A stretch of DNA of 64,000 nt from contig CBDCUO010000055.1 of assembly GCA_965222705.1 (NCBI GenBank), positions 60,121 to 124,120 on the forward strand. The letters run 5' to 3'. Of the stretch, positions 25,448-34,978 are shown piece by piece. The DNA is from JAFMDF01 sp965222705. Its GTDB lineage: Bacteria > Bacteroidota > Bacteroidia > Chitinophagales > Saprospiraceae. Within the stretch, counting starts at the first letter, position 1. Each line of letters starts with the position of its first letter. The translations under genes and the position numbers were made by a program. A model generated the notes under the pieces. The model saw only the letters and a program-made list of their open reading frames with translations, was not told the origin of the DNA and searched no databases.

Positions 25448-26622
25448 GGTTCTAAATGATTTCATTTGGTCAGGTAGCTAAAGAGCACCAAAAGCGAATA
25501 AAATCATTCTTTTAAAATTTTCTTTGTATCGGTAGCCTCTAGCGGCTCTTTTAATGAATTGAATTTTGTTATTCATTCCTTCGAGCAAGCCATTAGTTAC
25601 CTTTGATTCAACGAAGTTGATAATACTATCAAAATGCTTGTGCATAGACTTACAAAAACTGGTCATTTTATACAGTTCTTTTGTGCGGTCTATCCAATAG
25701 CAAAAAAAGGCAGCTGCCTTTTGACAATTGGGTTGTACCCAAAGTTGGTCAAACTGCTTTAAATGAAAATCTAAAAGTTGTTTGTCTGTCTTTTTGGATT
25801 TCCAAAGTGGTTTGAAATATCGATTGACTAATTGCACAACATGAAATCGGTCATAAGTCATTCGAGCTGTTGAAAAATACTTTTTTACCCCACTTGTAAA
25901 AGCAGGAGACATATCCAAAGAGAATTCTTCTACCTTTTGAGGGGATTTTCCTAAGATTCGTAATTGTTCCGCATAATTTTTTACAGCCTCAGAAGACCTA
26001 CCATCTTGAATATCAAGAATTTCGCCGTCTTCTAAATTGACAAATAGACTGATATAATCATGCCCTCTTTTAGTAGAAGTTTCGTCCACGCCAACTTTTT
26101 TGGCTACTTCCGGTTCCCGTTGTTCATACTTATCTTTGGTGTAAGCATCATAAACAGTTTGAACTCTTTGAGGATATAAATTGAAAAATTCAGCTGTTGT
26201 TTTTTTACAATTGCATAAGCGAAGTAAATCAAGAATTTCTTCCTCAAATAAGAGGGTAAAACCACTATTTTTTCGAGCCCAAGGTACTTCAATTACACTT
26301 GTTTTTCTACTGCGTTTATCCATAAAAACGGGTAAGCGAGCCTGTATAAAACAAGGATATTGAAATAAACTCATATGTCTCCACTTTTTAGTGTAATAAG
26401 AATGGAGGGTATGATGTTTACTAGGTCGATATTCTTTGGATATTTCAATGGTAAAAGTGATACTTTTCACCTTTTTATCCACCACTTCTTTGTCGATTTG
26501 ACCAAGAGAAAAAGGAGATTCTAATTCTAGTAACTCAGAAAATAAGCTGTGTAAGTCGTCCATTTTTTGAGCTACAAGGTCTTACTCTTTTTGCTTTTGA
26601 CCAAATGAATTCATTTAGAACC
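25448..26622. mobile_element. Complete ISL3-family insertion sequence, 1175 bp
   Basis: Terminal inverted repeats of 25 bp (25448-25472 and 26598-26622) differ at one position. An 8-bp target duplication TGCTTGTT flanks the element (25440-25447 and 26623-26630), exactly the size known for ISL3. One transposase gene is inside. The element looks intact and recently inserted. Confidence 0.93.
25478..26563 (-). CDS. ISL3-family transposase
   Basis: 361 residues with the ISL3 DDE signature: GVDETSTKRGHDYISLFV (first Asp, ~165), SLDMSPAFTSGVKKYF (second Asp, ~214), YDRFHVVQLVNR, and the C-terminal NGLLEGMNNKIQFIKRAARGYRYKENF (Glu, ~330). The N-terminal zinc-finger region of the family is modified here: the paired CxxC residues are not seen. 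The single uninterrupted frame and intact termini suggest an active element. Confidence 0.9.
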   Translation of the reverse strand: MDDLHSLFSELLELESPFSLGQIDKEVVDKKVKSITFTIEISKEYRPSKHHTLHSYYTKKWRHMSLFQYPCFIQARLPVFMDKRSRKTSVIEVPWARKNSGFTLLFEEEILDLLRLCNCKKTTAEFFNLYPQRVQTVYDAYTKDKYEQREPEVAKKVGVDETSTKRGHDYISLFVNLEDGEILDIQDGRSSEAVKNYAEQLRILGKSPQKVEEFSLDMSPAFTSGVKKYFSTARMTYDRFHVVQLVNRYFKPLWKSKKTDKQLLDFHLKQFDQLWVQPNCQKAAAFFCYWIDRTKELYKMTSFCKSMHKHFDSIINFVESKVTNGLLEGMNNKIQFIKRAARGYRYKENFKRMILFAFGAL

Positions 26623-27286
26623 TGCTTGTTTTTATTGATTCATAATACAAGGGAGCTAATCTGTTTCCTTTTTCGCCAATTCGCATAAAGTTATTGGATA
26701 AAAAGGGGGTGACGGTTGAATAATGAAAATCATGTTGTCGTTTTTCAAATTGCAGTATCAAGTTTTGATGCACTTCATAGAGGTCTGAAAGTAAAGCACG
26801 GAGACTATCACTTTTGATAAATTGCAAACCATATTGCTTGGCTGTTTCAAAGGCGGAATGATTCAAACGCTGATAGGCCCAAACATTGGCATAATGAAAA
26901 TGGGTTCTTAGGGAATCGTGATAGGGTTGATTGTTTTCAAAATGGTCTATAATGATTTCAATGGAATGGATGGCTCGTTTGGTAGCATTTAAACTTATCC
27001 CTATATCAGAAAAATCGTTTTCAATGGCTTTTGACATATTTATGTAAAGCTTGTTTTCATATTGGTTGGATTTTTTAGTTTCATTCCAATTATTGACTTG
27101 AAGGGCTAGTAAAATGCCTATCATTACCAGTAAGATTTCCCCTAAAGCATAGATGAGGTATTTGCCGATTTTGTTTTCCGATAATAAATTTTGCCTAATG
27201 TTTCTGAAGAATTTTAGCATTAGCTTTCTCTTTTATTTTGTTATTGTTTCTTTGCAATCTCTGTTTCAAGAATCCCTATTTAAACA

Positions 27287-28033
27287 TTAGTGATTTTTTA
27301 AATAAGTCTGAATTTCTTTTTGCACGCCTTTATTCTTTGATTGCATAAATCTGTATTGATTAGAAATCATGTGGGCATTGGCATAATAGCTTTTGTTTAA
27401 TTTTTTCATAGCGTCATCTTCCAAAAGTTGCAGGGTTAAATCTGGGTTAAATGCCATTGCAAAAGACGCATCAGTTTGTGAATTACCAGGGTCTCGCAAT
27501 TCGATGATATCATAAGCTTTGCCTAAGTTTCGCATTTCCGAATGATTCTCTATGAGTGTAGATAATTGAAAATCGCTAATAGTAAGCTCAAAAGAATAAA
27601 GTCGTTGAATTTTTTGGGCCAATTTTTTATCTTGAATCAAATCAAAAGTGCCACTACTAATGGTTCTATCGAAAGCGGCTCTGATAGGAATATAAGGCTC
27701 AAATCTATAAGCCCGAAAATAAAAAAAAGCTATACTGTTTCTGGGAATTTGGGAAGGGACAATTAATCGCTCAATTCTTCGCTGTGCTTCTACAAAATTC
27801 TGGATAGAATGATTGAGACTGGCTTCATCTTCAACTAAATTATCAAGAATAGCTTCCAAGATTTGCCGTTCAATAATTTTATCTTTTCTAGCCTCATTCC
27901 AGTTATTGATTTGCAAGGCAATGAGGATACCGATGACCACCAGTAGGATTTCACCCATTGCATAGAATAGATGCTTGGAAATATTATTTTCTTTGAGTAA
28001 GTTTTGCCGAATCTTCCGAAAGTATTTTAGCAT
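27287..28033 (-). CDS. DUF6090 membrane protein, copy 2
   Basis: 248 residues: N-terminal MLKYFRKIRQNLLKENNISKHLFYAMG, one membrane helix with GEILLVVIGILIALQINNWNE (~29-49), then a helical cytoplasmic or periplasmic domain ending NPDLTLQLLEDDAMKKLNKSYYANAHMISNQYRFMQ. The N-terminal ~50 residues are near-identical between the six paralogues while the C-terminal domains differ greatly. Spacing to the next copy is 4 bp, so they are one operon. No function is known. The positively charged N-terminus implies the C-terminal domain is exported. Confidence 0.82.
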   Translation of the reverse strand: MLKYFRKIRQNLLKENNISKHLFYAMGEILLVVIGILIALQINNWNEARKDKIIERQILEAILDNLVEDEASLNHSIQNFVEAQRRIERLIVPSQIPRNSIAFFYFRAYRFEPYIPIRAAFDRTISSGTFDLIQDKKLAQKIQRLYSFELTISDFQLSTLIENHSEMRNLGKAYDIIELRDPGNSQTDASFAMAFNPDLTLQLLEDDAMKKLNKSYYANAHMISNQYRFMQSKNKGVQKEIQTYLKNH

Positions 28034-28037
28034 TGTT

Positions 28038-28766
28038 TTATTTATTTAGTTCTTTATCAATCAATTCGATGGTACTTTCTATTGCGCTCATCCCTTTTCT
28101 TAAGTCTAATTGGCGGAGCATAAATTGTTTATAATAAAAATCTAAATCCGCCAAAACCTGTTCTTTATTTGGATGTTTAAAAAATAGTTCTTCGAAGGTC
28201 ATGTATTTTAATTCCTTTGAATATTTTAAGCCTAAAGCTTGTTCCGTCATTTTGATTGTTTCATAAATATTATCCTGTGTAGTTGAATAGCCCTCATAAA
28301 TTTCTTGAATGTTAAGATATATTTGTTCATTATGAATAAGCCTTATTTCCCCATTGTCTTTTATCGCATCATAAGTACCTTTTCTTAGCCTAGTTGATTC
28401 ACCTCGTTTGAACACGAACCTTTTCCCAATTTTATCCAAATTAATATCGCGAACAATATCATTTTTTATATACCTCCAAATTTGAAAACTGGTATCAATT
28501 GTTTTAAATACGGATATTCTGTAAGTCCATTCTTTATCAATTGCTCTTAAATTTTCCAACTCTATTGTTAAGTCCGATTTGATATTTTGAAGATAGGTTT
28601 GTTCTTTATAGGTGTTTTTTCTATGCTCATTCCAATTATTGACCTGTAAGGCTAAGAGAATCCCTATCATGACTAGAAGGATTTCCCCAATGGCATATAG
28701 AAGATATTTTTGAAAGCTGCCTTCTTTTATTAGTTGATGACGGATTTTTCTGAAGAATTTTAGCAT
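28038..28766 (-). CDS. DUF6090 membrane protein, copy 3
   Basis: 242 residues beginning MLKFFRKIRHQLIKEGSFQKYLLYAIGEI and continuing into the membrane helix LLVMIGILLALQVNNWNE. The variable domain contains a run of charged helices (YLQNIKSDLTIELENLRAIDKEWTYRI; RKGMSAIESTIELIDKELNK). Four base pairs separate it from copy 2 downstream. It follows the broken copy by a 140-bp gap that includes an odd T/C-rich stretch (28780-28870) without a reading frame. Confidence 0.82.
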   Translation of the reverse strand: MLKFFRKIRHQLIKEGSFQKYLLYAIGEILLVMIGILLALQVNNWNEHRKNTYKEQTYLQNIKSDLTIELENLRAIDKEWTYRISVFKTIDTSFQIWRYIKNDIVRDINLDKIGKRFVFKRGESTRLRKGTYDAIKDNGEIRLIHNEQIYLNIQEIYEGYSTTQDNIYETIKMTEQALGLKYSKELKYMTFEELFFKHPNKEQVLADLDFYYKQFMLRQLDLRKGMSAIESTIELIDKELNK

Positions 28767-29246
28767 GATTTTAAATATTTAAAGCCTTCCCATCCCTTCG
28801 GGTTCACTTCGCCAAAGGTTTCCCAAACCTTTGATTTTGCTGTCGCAAAATTCTGCTTCGTTCCTGTCTTATTTTTCTATAAAATTTTAACATCTCTTTT
28901 TGTATTGCTTATTTATTATTCATATCAATTTTTCTTTCTTCTAATTCCCCAATTATCAGTCGGGAAATCAGTTCATAATTATCTTGAATATCGGTAGCCA
29001 GTTTTAATTGAATATAAAGCGTACCTGCCATTTTCGCTATATGATTTTGATATTGAAAATTGACCACCATTTTAGCCTTGAGTGAATCGTGTATAATGGC
29101 CATCTTATTCGGAAAATATTCACCTGGCCATTCAACCCTATGTGTGCTTGCCTTCACCACACTTTTAGGCACATTTAGATTTTCAAAGGCAAACAAATTT
29201 TCAATATCGGAATCAAACCTTTTTTCATATACTTCATACCTATTTA

Positions 29247-30522
29247 TTTACTCGTGAACAATAAAAATCAAGTATAATAAAAATGTGGATATTTAAATTG
29301 TTTTAGGCAAAAAATCAAAAGTTGTTTAAGATGCCTCAGTAGCAATTTCATATTGTCCACCTTTGGTTTTAGTATTTCAAAACCAAAAACGAATAGCGAT
29401 TTTTCTTTGTAAGTTTTGCCATTCGAAAAAGTTCTTTGTTTTACTGTATTGTCGTAATCATTAAGAATTCCTTCCATTATTGCCAAAACATAGGTTAAAG
29501 CAAGAATGGAAAACAAGATTTCTTGTTTGTGTGCCCCTTCTAGGGCTGTTTTTTCTAAATCAAATCCATTTGATTTGAGATGTTTGAAACAACATTCAAT
29601 TTGCCAACGCTTTCTATAAAGTGTTGCAACGATTGAAAGGTTATCCAAATTAGTAATCAAGTAAATAAAAGGTTCTTTGGCATTAGTATCATCATTTGGA
29701 ATGACCACGAAATTTAGAATTAACTCATCTAAAATCACGATTTCCATATGATTCAGTCCTTTTTTGTGCATATATTTCTCTAGGACTTTCAATCTAATGG
29801 TTCTATCCTTCAAATCGCCTTTATACCAAACCTTGAATCTCAGGTTGGTTTTTAGGCGAATGACAAAGGTTAGGTCTCTTCTTTGAAGTGCCATTAACCA
29901 CGTTTGACCTATAAACTCTCTATCCCCTAAAAGAGATAAAGTTGGTCTAGGTAAACCGCTTGCTTTCCACCATGCTAACAGTTTATCCAACAGTATCAGG
30001 CGTTCTTTTTGAGAGGAAGATTTACGTTCTCCCAAATCTTGCCAGACCAAAGGAATTAGTACGCCTTTGCATACTACACCGAATACTAAAAGATTAACCT
30101 ATTGTAAATTCAGTTCTATCAACTATTAAATAAGGACTGATAAAAGGGTAAACCAAATGGAGAATTAGTACAAATACCGTTTTGTGGACTTTAGCTCCTT
30201 TTCCTGTTTGGAAGACTCGCTTAAATCTACCATAAACAGTAGTTAATTTGGCTTTTTCACCACTTACACATTCATGTTCGACTTTACAATGATTCAAACA
30301 ACAACTGCGGCAGCGTAGAATACAACATGCCAATACAAGGATAGTATATATTTTTCCATCCTTTAAATGCTCAATAATAGCGCTGACTTGCGCTATCTTT
30401 GCAAGCAGCGGACTCGTTTTTATTGTTACCATTTTTCAATAAAGCAATAAAATTGCTTTTCGAGTCCGTTATTTTTTTATAGAACTTTTTATTATATTTT
30501 TTTCTTATTGTTCACGAGTTTA
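29247..30522. mobile_element. IS4-type insertion sequence, 1276 bp
   Basis: Ends share a 14-bp inverted repeat: CTCGTGAACAATAA at 29251-29264 and TTATTGTTCACGAG at 30505-30518. Four extra bases at each end (ttta) complete the element, giving a 9-bp duplication ACCTATTTA. The frame of the interrupted gene is restored exactly on removal, which supports these limits. Confidence 0.85.
29268..30432 (-). pseudogene. IS4-family transposase, frameshifted
   Basis: Two minus-strand frames. 30432-30094 gives 112 residues ending in VDRTEF.IG, the first DDE Asp. 30050-29268 gives the rest with GDREFIG (second Asp) and the YREK motif YRKRWQIECCFKHLKSNG (Glu). Joining them needs a one-base shift near 30095-30105, after which NLLVFGVVCKGVLIPLVWQD reads through. 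No slippery heptamer is visible there, so the transposase is probably dead rather than programmed to shift. The element cannot move without help. Confidence 0.82.
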
Positions 30523-30985
30523 ACCTATTTACTAAAACAGGCCAATTGTTCAATAGAAACTTTAGCGAATCATTTTCTATTTTGTCAATGCCTCCAGTAC
30601 TTAATAAGCTATTCAGTACGGCATTGGTAACACCCCATGTTCCAGCAAAGGTACTTGGACTATTGGCTCTTACTTTTTGAGCAATTGGAATGGTATCGTT
30701 GGTCACTAATTCTAAATAGGCACGGCATTGGTTTTCCTGATTTTGTTTTCTTTCCATCAGCATTTGAAGTCGCTTTTGATTTTCATCAAATTCCAATTTC
30801 AGGTTAATTAATGCCTGATTTTCTGCCTTTCTATCCTTTTGGGCTTCATTCCAATTATTGATTTGTAAGGCGATGAGAATGCCCATGACGACTAGGAGAA
30901 TTTCACCAATAGCGTAGAGCATGTATTTTGAGAACCTGTTTTCCTTTAAAAGCTGATGGCGGAGAATTCTAAAAAATCTAAGCAT
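30523..30985 (-). other. Residual N-terminal DUF6090 reading frame
   Basis: The stand-alone frame from 30985 reads into the IS end and stops at 30512. It codes 157 residues including the membrane helix and the first domain helices. It is annotated separately because it could still be translated as a truncated membrane protein. Confidence 0.5.
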
Positions 30986-31007
30986 GGTAGTTTTGTTTTT
31001 GAAAAAA

Positions 31008-31760
31008 TTAATGGTCCATCTCGCTCAACTCTTCCCGAATGAGTCGTTGCAATGCTGAAACTTCTTTTTGAATATTTTCTAAAGCGCGCCTTGATGACCA
31101 ATTAATGGCATAGCTACTCCTACATTGCCTTGCCAATGCATCAAAATGAGTTCTAAATTTTTCTTGGTCAAACCCTTCAGGGAGCCGTAGCTGAAAAACT
31201 GGTGTAAAAGTCTGAAGATCACCACTTATAATAGGATACAATTGGAATCGATTTTTTTCTACTTCCGCATCAATGTGTTCATATCGTTTGTAAGTTCTTT
31301 CGTATAATTCAACTAAGCTGTTTTTCACTTTTTCAGACCGTAAAAGCGGAAGAAAACCATTATTAGTAATTTGATCGTAAGCACCATAGCGAGGAAAAAA
31401 ACTGAATCCGACTGCAGAGGTTCCAAACACAATTCTTCCTAACTCTTCAATGGAATATTTGGTAATGAGCGAATCATAAGAATTTTCCATCAACAATCTC
31501 TTAGATTCAAGTCCTCTGTTGACCCGCTCTATTACATTCACTAAATCAATAGAATCTCCTTCAAGACTGGTCAAAATATTTTCATATAGATTATGGACGA
31601 CTTTTTGGTTCTTCTTTGTCTCGTTCCAAGTGTTGACCTGTAAGGCGAGAAGGATACCAATCATGACAAGGAGAATCTCTCCGATGGCGTAGAGCAGGTA
31701 CTTTGTGAATTGATTTTCTGATAATAATTGTTGTCGAATTTTGCGGAAGAATTTTAGCAT
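31008..31760 (-). CDS. DUF6090 membrane protein, copy 5
   Basis: 250 residues from the ATG at 31760 (MLKFFRKIRQQLLSENQFTKYLLYAIG). An earlier in-frame ATG at 31808 would add 16 residues from the upstream gene's end and is ignored. Helix LLVMIGILLALQVNTWNE. The domain then has SIEELGRIVFGTSAVGFSFFPRYGAYDQITNNGFLPLLRSEKV and a C-terminal helix. The pattern G.Y..I...G.L.L+.. recurs in several paralogues and may define the family fold. The start lies 5 bp downstream of the next copy's stop codon. Confidence 0.82.
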   Translation of the reverse strand: MLKFFRKIRQQLLSENQFTKYLLYAIGEILLVMIGILLALQVNTWNETKKNQKVVHNLYENILTSLEGDSIDLVNVIERVNRGLESKRLLMENSYDSLITKYSIEELGRIVFGTSAVGFSFFPRYGAYDQITNNGFLPLLRSEKVKNSLVELYERTYKRYEHIDAEVEKNRFQLYPIISGDLQTFTPVFQLRLPEGFDQEKFRTHFDALARQCRSSYAINWSSRRALENIQKEVSALQRLIREELSEMDH

Positions 31761-31764
31761 AATA

Positions 31765-32547
31765 TTATCTATTATCCATCTGATTAATTTCAGATTCAAT
31801 GATTGCAATGGTTTCTTCTATATGAGACTGAATCGACCTAAATTCTCTCATCAGATAATTTAGATTCAAAGCATGAAAAGACACTAAGTTTTCAAATTTT
31901 TGAGCGGTTAGCAAGTCATTGTAGTTAGTAGAAAACTTTGACTTAGCATTTTTTTGCAGCTCGGTTGCTCCAATTAAAGCTTTTGGAAGCGGTAGGTTTC
32001 TAAGATTTCCATGTTCCAATAAATAAGGAATTAAGAAATTGAAATTGTGATTATCCGTAATTTTAATATCTGCATAAGTATCTCTTAGCAATCCCGACCA
32101 ATTGGATATTCGATTTTTTAGGTCTTCATTTTGTATCAAGCTGAGTTGTCCTGAATTTAGGATTTCCTCAATGGCACCATTAGAGGGATTATAAGAACTG
32201 TAATTTATCATGGACGTAATGAAACTTTCCAGTTGGTTTTTCTGGTAAGATGGAACATTCGGACTAATTAAATCCAAAATGTTTTTAGATGCATAATAGG
32301 CATTTTGACAATCCTCAGAAGTTCGTTTAATACTTTTCAAATTAAAAACATAAGCATGCTTCAAATTGAGTAATAGAAGTTGTTCTTGTTTTCTTTCATT
32401 TTGATGAGTATTCCAATTACTAACCTGTAAGGCTAAGAGAATCCCTATCATGACTAGAAGGATTTCGCCTGTTGCATAGAGTAGGTATCTAGAAAAATTA
32501 TTTTCCAACAGGAGTTGTTGCCTAATTTTTCTGAAGAATTTTAGCAT
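31765..32547 (-). CDS. DUF6090 membrane protein, copy 6 (first of the array)
   Basis: 260 residues: MLKFFRKIRQQLLLENNFSRYLLYATG, helix LLVMIGILLALQVSNWNT, then a domain with ISPNVPSYQKNQLESFITSMINYSSYNPSNGAIEEILNSGQLSLIQNEDLKNRISNW. NSGQLSLIQNE...LKNRISNW aligns with TGGIDKIENDSLKFLLNNW of the IS-split copy, so this conserved core is the family motif. It is first in transcription order; upstream are two REP palindromes and the cyclase block. Confidence 0.82.
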   Translation of the reverse strand: MLKFFRKIRQQLLLENNFSRYLLYATGEILLVMIGILLALQVSNWNTHQNERKQEQLLLLNLKHAYVFNLKSIKRTSEDCQNAYYASKNILDLISPNVPSYQKNQLESFITSMINYSSYNPSNGAIEEILNSGQLSLIQNEDLKNRISNWSGLLRDTYADIKITDNHNFNFLIPYLLEHGNLRNLPLPKALIGATELQKNAKSKFSTNYNDLLTAQKFENLVSFHALNLNYLMREFRSIQSHIEETIAIIESEINQMDNR

Positions 32548-32564
32548 CGTTTTCTCATTTTAGG

Positions 32565-32645
32565 ATTGCTGGACAATTTCCTATTGTCCAGCAATTTTTT
32601 TAGTGAAAATCATAATTTGTCCAGCAATGGGAAATTGCGGGACAA
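32565..32645. repeat. Two REP-like palindromes in tandem
   Basis: First: ATTGCTGGACAA (32565-32576)/TTGTCCAGCAAT (32584-32595). Second: TTGTCCAGCAAT (32617-32628), loop GGGAA, ATTGCGGGACAA (32634-32645) with one changed base. They occupy the gap between the cyclase array and the DUF6090 array, so they may separate the two operons. Confidence 0.75.
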
Positions 32646-32646
32646 G

Positions 32647-34953
32647 CTAGCCCTTCGGTTTCACAAACTCCACAAAAGGCGGATAGTCAAACAGGGGTTT
32701 TAAAAAGCTATCAAAGTGATAATTATCCCAAGCAAAACCTCTGCCCAATTGGAAGGCAGTTTCTAAGACCGTTAAAGCGGCTTCTTTTTTTCCTAAGGCA
32801 GCTAAAATCCTAGCTTTGCCATAAAACTGGTGTTTTTTCTCCCATTTTGAACTATCAATGGCAGCCAGTATTTGCTTTACTTTTTCGGGTTCCCCCAAAT
32901 GCACGTAAACCACACCTATTTTACTTAATACCTCACAGTCACTAGAAATATCCACTTGGCTTTGGTATTGCTTTAGATAATCCATTGCTTTTTCCCAGTC
33001 TTCCAAATAAATAGCCGCATCTGCCATCTCTAAAAAATAGTTTTGGTGCTGCTTTTCATTTTGTAATAGTGCCACTAATTGTTGAGCATATTGTTTTTGC
33101 AAATCTTTTTGCCCTAAAATTTTAAGGTAATTACATAAAGTATTATAAAGTCGAAAGGGAGGTAATTTTTGCATACCTCTTCCATATACCCCCATTTTAT
33201 TATATTTTTCAATAGCCGGTATTAAAGCATCATATTGTTGGAGTTTGGCTAAAGCAAACAAATGGTTTTGTGCGGTGATATCCTTAATGGTGGGGAAAGG
33301 GTAATTTTTTGCCACCGTTATTACTTTTGGGTAATCCCCAAGTAATAAATAAGCTTTTGTTAACCAATTTTCTGTGGCACTCCCCAGCCTGTCCATATTT
33401 CTTAGTCGATTATCATAAGCTAATAGCACATTCAAAGCCTTTTGGGGATGGTTGGCGATAAGGAAGGATAATGCTGCATTATTATTGGCTGTTAAATCAC
33501 TTGGGTCCAATAGGTATCTTTTTTGGGCTAAATGTCCAGCTTCTAAGTGATTGTCCGCTAACTCTGCTTTTTTGTGTTCAAAGCGCAAAGCTTCCCACTC
33601 TGTGAAATTGGGTTGAATTTCAGTTATATAGTTAATAATTGAATCAATGGATGCTCGTTTTTCTAGATTTTGATAAAGTGGAATTAATTTTAATAAAGGT
33701 GCATAAAAGGTGGTGTCTAATTGGTAGGCTTTTTTAAAGTGTCTTTCTGAATTTTTATATTGAGAATTATCGAACCAAGCCGCTTCCCCTTTTTCAAATT
33801 CCTTATAGGCTTCATACTTGGGCGGATTTTGCAAAAACCGTTTAGCTTTTTTGACTGCCCAATAACCCAGTACTTCCTGTGTCAATTCATCTAATAAATC
33901 TATCATTTTACCTTTATCTCCTTCTATCGGTGTCAAAGCATGAATCACTTCGCCACTTGCAATCTCCACAATATTGGCATGAATAATCAAGCGGTTTTCT
34001 TGTAGATAATAACGTCCTTGTAGCATGACATCTACGCCTGTGTTAGCTGCAAATTCTGGATTAGCCCCTTGTCCTAATCCTGCTTTGGCAATTTGATGTT
34101 GGATATTGGCGGCGCTTATCACATTGGCTTCGCCCGTTTCCATCAAACCTCTGGTGACCCAATCGGAAATCATTTTACCAAAAGCATCCATTTCTTCGCT
34201 CATGGTTTGGTTGTCAAAGACTAGGACGGCAACTCGTTTTTCTCTGATTTCTTTGGAAAGGGGCGTTTGAATAGGCTCTTTTTTATTAGATTCATTTAAG
34301 GTCAGGCTATTAGAATTGCTATATTGCCAATAACCAAAGATGGTTAATAATAAGGCACCGATTAGCATTGGAACATGCCATTTGTTAGATTTATCATTAG
34401 TTGCTGTTTTTAATTTTCCCTTTATATCCTCCTTTTTAGGGATGATAAAGCCTTTGTTGGCTAGGGCAAAAACTTCCATTGTTTTCTCTACATTTTTAAA
34501 ATGGAATTCTCCTAAAGATTGGACTTTGAACTCCGTTTGATTGGCAATATGTCTTTTGATTTGTTTTGAGAAAAGGACAGCTCCTGCCTCACCAAGCGAC
34601 TCAATTCGAGATGCGATATTCACACTATCGCCAAAGACATTATCTTTTTCAAAAAAGACATCGCCGCTATGTAAACCAATGCGAACAGGCACTTTCGGCT
34701 CGGTTTGGAAAATTTGCTGTACTTCTTTAGCACATTGTACGGCTGCAACGGCACTATCAAACGTACAAAGGCAACCATCGCCATAATTATTGATGACTTG
34801 TCCTTTATTCTGTTCGACGGTTCTATTTAAAGTAGTATAAAACTTATCTAATAGTTGGCGCGCAGCAACTTCATCTTTTTGCATGAAGGCAGTATAACCA
34901 ACGATGTCGGCGAAGAGGATGGCAGCTAGTTTTCTATGTTGTTGTTCATTCAT
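32647..34953 (-). CDS. Class III nucleotidyl cyclase with TolB/FlgO-like domain and TPRs (cyclase 1, N/N type)
   Basis: 768 residues. Cyclase domain ~7-165 with metal Asp16 (LFADIVGY) and Asp59 (NYGDG), transition-state Asn112 and Arg116 (VNIASR). At the two positions that select the base it has Asn55 and Asn105. Next comes one transmembrane helix (~195-213), a FlgO/TolB-like domain (EKRVAVLVFDNQTMSEEM..DVMLQGRYYL, ~235-375) and TPR-type helices to the end (KAYQLDTTFYAPLLKL; LVALLQNEKQHQNYFLEMADAAIYLEDWEKAMDYLKQY). The protein therefore places the cyclase in the cytoplasm and the other domains outside. The cyclase domain is nearly identical to that of the 42815-44932 gene although the downstream domain differs. 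Product nucleotide unknown. Confidence 0.86.
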   Translation of the reverse strand: MNEQQHRKLAAILFADIVGYTAFMQKDEVAARQLLDKFYTTLNRTVEQNKGQVINNYGDGCLCTFDSAVAAVQCAKEVQQIFQTEPKVPVRIGLHSGDVFFEKDNVFGDSVNIASRIESLGEAGAVLFSKQIKRHIANQTEFKVQSLGEFHFKNVEKTMEVFALANKGFIIPKKEDIKGKLKTATNDKSNKWHVPMLIGALLLTIFGYWQYSNSNSLTLNESNKKEPIQTPLSKEIREKRVAVLVFDNQTMSEEMDAFGKMISDWVTRGLMETGEANVISAANIQHQIAKAGLGQGANPEFAANTGVDVMLQGRYYLQENRLIIHANIVEIASGEVIHALTPIEGDKGKMIDLLDELTQEVLGYWAVKKAKRFLQNPPKYEAYKEFEKGEAAWFDNSQYKNSERHFKKAYQLDTTFYAPLLKLIPLYQNLEKRASIDSIINYITEIQPNFTEWEALRFEHKKAELADNHLEAGHLAQKRYLLDPSDLTANNNAALSFLIANHPQKALNVLLAYDNRLRNMDRLGSATENWLTKAYLLLGDYPKVITVAKNYPFPTIKDITAQNHLFALAKLQQYDALIPAIEKYNKMGVYGRGMQKLPPFRLYNTLCNYLKILGQKDLQKQYAQQLVALLQNEKQHQNYFLEMADAAIYLEDWEKAMDYLKQYQSQVDISSDCEVLSKIGVVYVHLGEPEKVKQILAAIDSSKWEKKHQFYGKARILAALGKKEAALTVLETAFQLGRGFAWDNYHFDSFLKPLFDYPPFVEFVKPKG

Positions 34954-34978
34954 CTATTTCTAATTTAGCATTTCTGGA

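Larger units (their letters stand above)
25318..27220 (-). pseudogene. DUF6090 membrane protein gene split by an ISL3 element
   Basis: The N-terminal 199 residues (27220 to ~26623; MLKFFRNIRQNLL, then GEILLVMIGILLALQVNNWNE) are followed by the ISL3 element. The rest of the gene lies beyond it at 25447-25318, where rejoining at one copy of the 8-bp target duplication continues in frame with S-N-R-Y-R-Y-I-L-K-T-N-L and ends ...MHLLKEEIK then TAA at 25318-25320. Family proteins have one N-terminal transmembrane helix with a WN(E) motif followed by a helical domain; function is unknown. The disruption adds only a handful of residues before the stop in the IS repeat, so a nearly complete protein could still be made. 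Confidence 0.85.
28909..30985 (-). pseudogene. DUF6090 gene split by an IS4-type element
   Basis: The N-terminal part is 30985-30523 (MLRFFRILRHQLLKENRF..., helix GEILLVVMGILIALQINNWNE) and the C-terminal part is 29246-28909. Removing 29247-30522 with one 9-bp target copy (ACCTATTTA, 29238-29246 and 30523-30531) rejoins LVNR to YEVYEKRFDSDIENLFAFE with no frame loss. The remaining domain ends ...LIIGELEERKIDMNNK. So the original gene coded about 265 residues. Each half is still an open frame, but neither is a whole protein. Confidence 0.88.

Noticed and set aside
25046..25459. Long plus-strand frames across the minisatellite (NNM or HEQ repeats)
   Set aside because: A 9-bp repeat is open in all frames; no signal, start context or homology supports a protein.
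29247..30522. Programmed -1 frameshifting in the IS4 transposase
   Set aside because: No slippery heptamer or downstream structure seen at the junction.
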